DNA of 18,784 nucleotides from an uncultured Clostridia bacterium (GTDB lineage Bacteria; Bacillota; Clostridia; Christensenellales; Borkfalkiaceae), in the NCBI GenBank assembly GCA_934271725.1, contig CAKQSC010000014.1, positions 1 to 18,784 of the forward strand. The letters are read 5' to 3'. The notes beneath the pieces are model-generated. The model worked only from the letters and a program-made list of their open reading frames with translations. It was not told where the DNA came from and did not search any database. A program made the position numbers and the translations under genes. Shown piece by piece: positions 15,318-18,784 of this stretch (positions are counted from its first letter, which is position 1; the number at the start of each line of letters is the position of its first letter).

Positions 15318-15749
15318 ATGAAAACCTACATGGCAAACGCTAACACGGTTGAAAGAAAGTGGTACGTCGTCGATGCAACGGGATTGCCTCTCGGCAGACT
15401 TGCCTCTAAGGTAGCGGCGATTCTTCGCGGAAAGAATAAGCCTACCTTTACGCCTAACGTTGACACGGGCGATTTCGTTATCGTTATAAACACGGACAAA
15501 GTTGTTTTGACGGGAAATAAAGCAGAAAAGAAGATTTACAGATATCACACCGGCTATATCGGCGGTTTGAAGGAGATTCCTTACAGCAAGTTGCTTGCCG
15601 AGAAATCCGATTTCGTCGTATACGAAGCGGTAAGAGATATGCTTCCCAAGTCAAGACTCGGCAGACAAATGATTAAGAAACTCAAACTCTATAAGGGCGC
15701 GGAACACAACAACTCCGCTCAAAAGCCCGTAGAACTTAAATTGTTTTAA
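15318..15749 (+). CDS. rplM: 50S ribosomal protein L13
   Basis: Large-subunit protein that binds 23S rRNA early in assembly. The 143 residues have the family length. Conserved blocks are RKWYVVDATGLPLGRLAS near residue 13, the GKNKPTFTPNVDTGDFVIV segment, YRYHTGYIGGLKE, and MLPKSRLGRQMIKKLKLYKG near residue 110. AAGGAG lies 8 bases before the ATG and confirms this start over the internal Met5. The rpsI ribosome binding site overlaps the rplM stop codon, so the two genes are co-translated. Expression is probably controlled through the upstream leader. Confidence 0.98.
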   Translation: MKTYMANANTVERKWYVVDATGLPLGRLASKVAAILRGKNKPTFTPNVDTGDFVIVINTDKVVLTGNKAEKKIYRYHTGYIGGLKEIPYSKLLAEKSDFVVYEAVRDMLPKSRLGRQMIKKLKLYKGAEHNNSAQKPVELKLF

Positions 15750-15760
15750 GGAGATAGGTT

Positions 15761-16171
15761 ATGGCAAAAACAACGAAAAAGAAAATTCAATTCTGGGGAA
15801 CCGGTAGAAGAAAGAGTGCCGTAGCGAGAGTACGTCTTATTCCGGGCGGAAACGGAACTATTTCCGTAAACAACAAAACTTTGGACGAATATTTCGGTCT
15901 CGATACCTTGAAGTATATCGTTCGTCAACCGCTTGCGTTGACGGAAACGCTTGCTAAATACGACGTTATCGTAAACGTTAAGGGCGGTGGATTTACCGGT
16001 CAGGCGGGCGCGATTCGCCACGGTATAGCAAGGGCTCTTAACCTTGCGGAACCCGAACTTCACGTCGCTTTAAAGAAAGCGGGTTTCCTTACGAGAGATT
16101 CGAGAATGAAGGAAAGAAAGAAGTACGGCTTAAAGAAAGCAAGAAAATCTCCGCAATTCAGCAAGAGATAA
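15761..16171 (+). CDS. rpsI: 30S ribosomal protein S9
   Basis: Small-subunit protein whose C-terminal tail reaches the P-site tRNA anticodon stem. The 136 residues include FWGTGRRKSAVARVRLIPG near residue 11, GGGFTGQAGAIRHGIARAL near 80, and a basic end KKYGLKKARKSPQFSKR with the invariant SKR terminus. AAGGAG overlapping the rplM stop gives a 7-base spacing to the ATG. It is the last gene of the two-gene operon and is followed 26 bases later by a strong intrinsic terminator. Confidence 0.98.
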   Translation: MAKTTKKKIQFWGTGRRKSAVARVRLIPGGNGTISVNNKTLDEYFGLDTLKYIVRQPLALTETLAKYDVIVNVKGGGFTGQAGAIRHGIARALNLAEPELHVALKKAGFLTRDSRMKERKKYGLKKARKSPQFSKR

Positions 16172-16197
16172 TTTTGCGATTATCGAAAACAATACGA

Positions 16198-16230
16198 AAC
16201 GGCTTTTGCAGGTTTGCAAAAGCCGTTTTT
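16198..16230 (+). terminator. Intrinsic terminator of rplM-rpsI
   Basis: AACGGCTTTTGCA (16198-16210), loop GGTT and TGCAAAAGCCGTT (16215-16227) form a 13-bp stem followed by TTTTT. Confidence 0.92.
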
Positions 16231-16258
16231 CTTACGCCGTATAGTTAAATTGCAACAA

Positions 16259-16299
16259 AATCCCCGTCGGGGTGCCGAAAAGGCATACCGACGGGGATT
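16259..16299 (-). terminator. Long hairpin, possible minus-strand terminator of the lysR transcript
   Basis: AATCCCCGTCGG, two non-Watson-Crick positions and TGCC pair with GGCA and CCGACGGGGATT across a five-base GAAAA loop, about 18 bp in all. On the minus strand the stem ends in ATTTT, a modest U-tract; on the plus strand no T-run follows. The lysR gene on the minus strand ends 200 bases to the right, so this may end its transcript. The core CCCCGTCGGG also occurs in the hairpin after eda. Confidence 0.5.
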
Positions 16300-16336
16300 G
16301 TTTGCGTTGGCGTTTGCAAAGTTTTGTTTACGGAAT

Positions 16337-16345
16337 TGCTATAAT
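16337..16345 (+). promoter_or_regulatory. Extended -10 promoter for a second candidate small RNA
   Basis: TGCTATAAT is an exact extended -10 element (TGn + TATAAT). The -35 is weak: TTGCAA lies 20 bases upstream. The start would be near 16352. A full intrinsic terminator 100 bases downstream on the same strand supports a real transcript. Confidence 0.5.
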
Positions 16346-16351
16346 AAGCGG

Positions 16352-16492
16352 TTGCTCTGCGTCGCGGTTGCGGTGAATAAATCTTTGAAAAACGTTGCGT
16401 TTCTTTGAACTCCGACGGAGCGCGACGAAAAAATATATTTCTTTTGACGACACGTTTGCTTGCCGGCGACGTGTCGGCGTTTTTTGTTTTTT
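16352..16492 (+). ncRNA. Candidate structured small RNA of about 140 nt, family unknown
   Basis: The interval between the extended -10 box and a strong plus-strand terminator contains no SD-preceded protein gene. On paper it folds into a junction: CGTCGCG (16360-16366) pairs with CGCGACG (16421-16427), enclosing a hairpin AAACG-TTG-CGTTT (16390-16402) and a hairpin CTCC-GAC-GGAG (16410-16420) that stacks directly against the closing stem. The octamer TCTTTGAA occurs twice (16382-16389, 16402-16409). The terminator hairpin at 16448-16476 has a 12-base T-rich tail. rpsI has its own terminator upstream, so this hairpin is not needed for it. I do not recognise a known RNA family. Confidence 0.48.
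16448..16492 (+). terminator. Intrinsic terminator on the plus strand facing lysR
   Basis: CGACACGT (16448-16455) and ACGTGTCG (16469-16476) form an 8-bp stem with a 13-base loop, followed by GCG and a TTTTTTGTTTTTT tract. On the minus strand there is no T-run, so it serves plus-strand transcription. It stops 5 bases short of the lysR stop codon. Confidence 0.82.
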
Positions 16493-16497
16493 AAGTG

Positions 16498-17391
16498 TTA
16501 CTCTTTTGCCGATTTTATCATTTCATCAAACTTTTTTAAGGCGATGTCGGGCGAGAAATCCGCTCGTTGCATATAACATATACTTCCGGAAGGTATAGGC
16601 TCGGCAAGATTTAAACGGGTTATAGAATCCGTCGGCTTAACGTAGTTTAAAAACTCTTCGGGAACGAAACCGATTCCTAAACCGTTTGCTACCAAAGGTA
16701 ATATCTGATCCGCGGTAGCAACTTCCACGCTGGGCGAAAATGTAAGCCCGTGCTTTAAAAACAAATCGGAATAAAAAGCGTACGTTTGCGTTTGTTCGCC
16801 GAGAGATATAAGTGGAAGTCCGACAAGGTCGGAAAACGTCAGTTTTTTCTCTTTGAGGCGAGAAAACACCGAACCGCAAACGGCAACCTCGTTAAAGTTT
16901 TTGACGATACCGCATTTCAGCGAATCGGGTACGTCTTTCGGTTTGGTAACGACGGCTACGTCTATAAGCCCGTTTTTCAAAGCGGATATCGCCTGCGGTG
17001 TGGAATGATTGAAAAACCTGATATGAATCCGCGGGTAAAGCAGACGATATTTTTTCAGAACGGGTAACAAAAAACAGTGAAGCGCAACTTCGCTCGCGCC
17101 GATCGAAATGTTTCCTTTCTGCATAGTTTTATCTAATCTCAATTCCGCTTCGCCCGCCTCGATATGCTCGAAAGCCACGCGTACGTGCGCAAACAACTTT
17201 TCGCCTTCCGGCGTTAGTTGCACGCCCTTGTTCGAGCGGACGAATAATAAGCATCCGAGTTCGTTTTCGAGATTTTTTATCGTTCGGGTAACGTTAGGTT
17301 GATTCGCGAACAGAACTTGCGACGCGCGCGATATACTGCGGTATTTGGCAACGTAATAAAAAACCCGATAGTAGTCGTAACAAACGCTCAT
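16498..17391 (-). CDS. LysR-family transcriptional regulator
   Basis: A 297-residue LysR-type regulator of full length. The winged helix-turn-helix occupies about residues 1-60 (YVAKYRSISRASQVLFANQP, then NVTRTIKNLENELGCLLFVR), followed by LTPEGEKLFAHV and the linker helix. The remaining residues form the periplasmic-binding-like effector domain (GNISIGASEVALHCFLLPVL, LKNGLIDVAVVTKP, VANGLGIGFVPEEF). The effector is unknown. GAAGGT lies 6 bases before the ATG. It is transcribed divergently from the MATE exporter gene, an arrangement in which LysR regulators commonly control both themselves and the neighbour; palindromes in the shared 219-base gap are candidate binding sites. Confidence 0.93.
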   Translation of the reverse strand: MSVCYDYYRVFYYVAKYRSISRASQVLFANQPNVTRTIKNLENELGCLLFVRSNKGVQLTPEGEKLFAHVRVAFEHIEAGEAELRLDKTMQKGNISIGASEVALHCFLLPVLKKYRLLYPRIHIRFFNHSTPQAISALKNGLIDVAVVTKPKDVPDSLKCGIVKNFNEVAVCGSVFSRLKEKKLTFSDLVGLPLISLGEQTQTYAFYSDLFLKHGLTFSPSVEVATADQILPLVANGLGIGFVPEEFLNYVKPTDSITRLNLAEPIPSGSICYMQRADFSPDIALKKFDEMIKSAKE

Positions 17392-17415
17392 ATTTTTACC
17401 TTCTATGTTAAAAAA

Positions 17416-17428
17416 ATATACCGTATAT
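17416..17428. promoter_or_regulatory. Palindrome in the lysR-MATE intergenic region, candidate LysR box
   Basis: ATATACCGTATAT is a perfect 13-base palindrome centred on one base, 25 bases upstream of the lysR start. It fits the loose ATAC-N-GTAT style of LysR sites. The whole 17405-17510 stretch is AT-rich, which raises the odds of chance palindromes. Confidence 0.35.
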
Positions 17429-17472
17429 ACTAAATATATATTTCGGACATATGCAAAACGCCCGATATACGT

Positions 17473-17501
17473 TTTACATATACTCTCGGTAGTATTATAA
17501 T
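17473..17501 (+). promoter_or_regulatory. Sigma-A promoter of the MATE exporter gene
   Basis: TTTACA (17473-17478), a 17-base spacer and TATAAT (17496-17501) predict a transcript start near 17508 and a leader of about 100 bases before the ATG at 17611. Confidence 0.75.
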
Positions 17502-17610
17502 ATATAAGGCGTCGAAAGTCAACGCAAAATGCGTGCGTACGGGCAAGTTGTTTCGTTACTTATTCTTGCTCGTCATCGTGCCGACGAAAACGAGAAAAAG
17601 GTTTATTAAA

Positions 17611-18784
17611 ATGAACAAGGATTTAACGGTCGGTAAGCCGTCCACTGTGCTATGGAAGTTTTGTCTGCCCTTATTCGGCAGTATTATTTTTCAGCAACTT
17701 TACAATCTTGCGGACAGTTTCGTTGCGGGAAAGTTCATCGGAGAAGACGCACTTGCGTCGGTCGGGAACAGTTACGAAATAACGCTTATATTCATAGCGT
17801 TCGGGTTCGGTTGCAATATAGGTTGTTCCGTCGTCGTGTCGAGGTTGTTCGGGGCGAAAAGATACGGCGAACTCAAAACGGCGGTATATACGACACTGAT
17901 AGCGAGCGGTGTGCTTTGCGCGGTGCTTATGCTTGTCGGTATTTTCTCGTCGGGACCGTTGTTACACGCTATCAGAACGCCCGAAGAGGTTTTCGACGAC
18001 TCCCTGTTATACCTTAACATATATATCTGGGGTTTGCCTTTCGTACTTTTTTATAACGTGGCCACGGGCATTTTTTCGGCTCTCGGCGATTCCAAAACGC
18101 CGTTTATATTTCTTGCGTGTTCGTCTACTTCAAATATATTTATGGATATACTTTTCGTAACCGTATTCAAAATGGAAGTCGCGGGCGTTGCGTGGGCTAC
18201 CTTTATTTGTCAGGGAATAAGTTGCATTCTTGCCGTACTGTTCGTGTTTTTGCGGTTTAACAAGATAAAAACGGAGGGGAAAGTCCCGGCGTTTTCTTTC
18301 GGACTGTTAAAAGAAATATCCGTGATAGCGATACCGAGTATTCTGCAACAGAGTTTTATTTCGGTAGGCAATATCATTATACAAGGCGTTATAAACGGGT
18401 TCGGTTCGGGCGTTATGGCAGGGTATGCGGGCGCCGTTAAACTGAACAACCTCGTGGTAACCTCTTTAACGACTCTCGGAAACGGCATATCTAATTTTAC
18501 GGCGCAAAATCTCGGCGCGGAAAAGAACGAGCGTGTTAAAGAAGGCTTTCGGGCGAGCGTAAAACTCGTATGGATTGTATGTATACCCATAGTGGCGGTA
18601 TATTTGTCTGCGAGCAAATATCTTATGTACGTTTTTCTCACCAAGCCCAGCGACGACGCACTTAAAACGGGCGTTACGTTTCTGCGTATTCTTTCGCCTT
18701 TTTATTTCGTCGTATCCTTTAAACTCGTTTCGGACGGCGTTCTTCGCGGAGCCGGTATGATGAAAAAGTTTATGCTCGCCACCT
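17611..18784 (+). CDS. MATE-family multidrug/metabolite exporter, 3' end beyond window
   Basis: Membrane antiporter of the MATE family, which exports drugs or metabolites in exchange for Na+ or H+. The frame is open from the ATG at 17611 to the window edge (391 complete codons) without a stop; family members have about 450 residues, so roughly 60 are missing. The N-terminal LPLFGSIIFQQLYNLADSF followed by VAGKFIG is the classic NorM/DinF-like signature, and the repeat-like second half starts near EISVIAIPSILQQSFIS. Hydrophobic spans alternate through the sequence, consistent with about ten of the usual twelve being present. AAAGG lies 9 bases before the ATG. It is divergent from lysR. The substrate cannot be inferred. 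Confidence 0.93.
   Translation, partial: MNKDLTVGKPSTVLWKFCLPLFGSIIFQQLYNLADSFVAGKFIGEDALASVGNSYEITLIFIAFGFGCNIGCSVVVSRLFGAKRYGELKTAVYTTLIASGVLCAVLMLVGIFSSGPLLHAIRTPEEVFDDSLLYLNIYIWGLPFVLFYNVATGIFSALGDSKTPFIFLACSSTSNIFMDILFVTVFKMEVAGVAWATFICQGISCILAVLFVFLRFNKIKTEGKVPAFSFGLLKEISVIAIPSILQQSFISVGNIIIQGVINGFGSGVMAGYAGAVKLNNLVVTSLTTLGNGISNFTAQNLGAEKNERVKEGFRASVKLVWIVCIPIVAVYLSASKYLMYVFLTKPSDDALKTGVTFLRILSPFYFVVSFKLVSDGVLRGAGMMKKFMLAT

Noticed and set aside
1..18784. CRISPR array, transposase, integrase, tRNA or rRNA genes
   Set aside because: I found no regularly spaced repeats, no terminal inverted repeats flanking a transposase frame, and no tRNA- or rRNA-like sequence on either strand.

Overview
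The window looks like chromosomal DNA of a low-to-moderate-GC Gram-positive bacterium of the Firmicutes, most likely a strictly anaerobic member of the Clostridia. The evidence is a single-chain pyruvate:ferredoxin oxidoreductase, strong AAGGAG/GGAGG ribosome binding sites, near-consensus sigma-A promoters, a structured L13 leader, and the gene orders pyrH-frr-uppS-cdsA-dxr-rseP and ecfA1-ecfA2-ecfT-truA-rplM-rpsI. The relic of an InlB-repeat surface protein fits a gut resident. Placement below class level is a guess.

Layout. Positions 6-5761 (+) form one tight operon: UMP kinase, ribosome recycling factor, undecaprenyl diphosphate synthase, CDP-diglyceride synthase, DXP reductoisomerase, site-2 protease RseP and a KDPG-aldolase-family enzyme. 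Genes overlap or are 1-22 bases apart, and a 13-bp hairpin closes the operon. The operon links nucleotide supply and translation recycling to isoprenoid, phospholipid and membrane-protein metabolism. Positions 5881-7826 (-) are accessory: a small membrane protein with an acidic tail, a TetR regulator, their terminator, and then a 5'-truncated, frameshifted relic of an InlB-repeat protein. Positions 7855-8211 lack a convincing protein gene but hold a strong promoter, a candidate small RNA and several hairpins.

Positions 8212-11748 (-) encode pyruvate:ferredoxin oxidoreductase, with its own promoter and a bidirectional terminator. Divergent from it, 11916-15158 (+) carries the energy-coupling module of ECF vitamin transporters (EcfA1, EcfA2, EcfT) and the tRNA pseudouridine synthase TruA. 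The first gene appears to be read from a nearly leaderless mRNA. A separate promoter and a structured L13-type leader drive rplM-rpsI (15318-16171). The 16172-16497 gap holds terminators and a second candidate small RNA. The window ends with a LysR regulator (-) divergent from a MATE efflux gene that runs off the right edge.

Most protein genes are conserved housekeeping genes. The less ordinary content is in the intergenic regions: two or three candidate non-coding RNAs that share the octamer TCTTTGAA, a possible SD-masking switch in the rplM leader, a leaderless ECF mRNA, and a homopolymer frameshift in the InlB-repeat relic. No CRISPR array, tRNA, rRNA or intact mobile element was seen.
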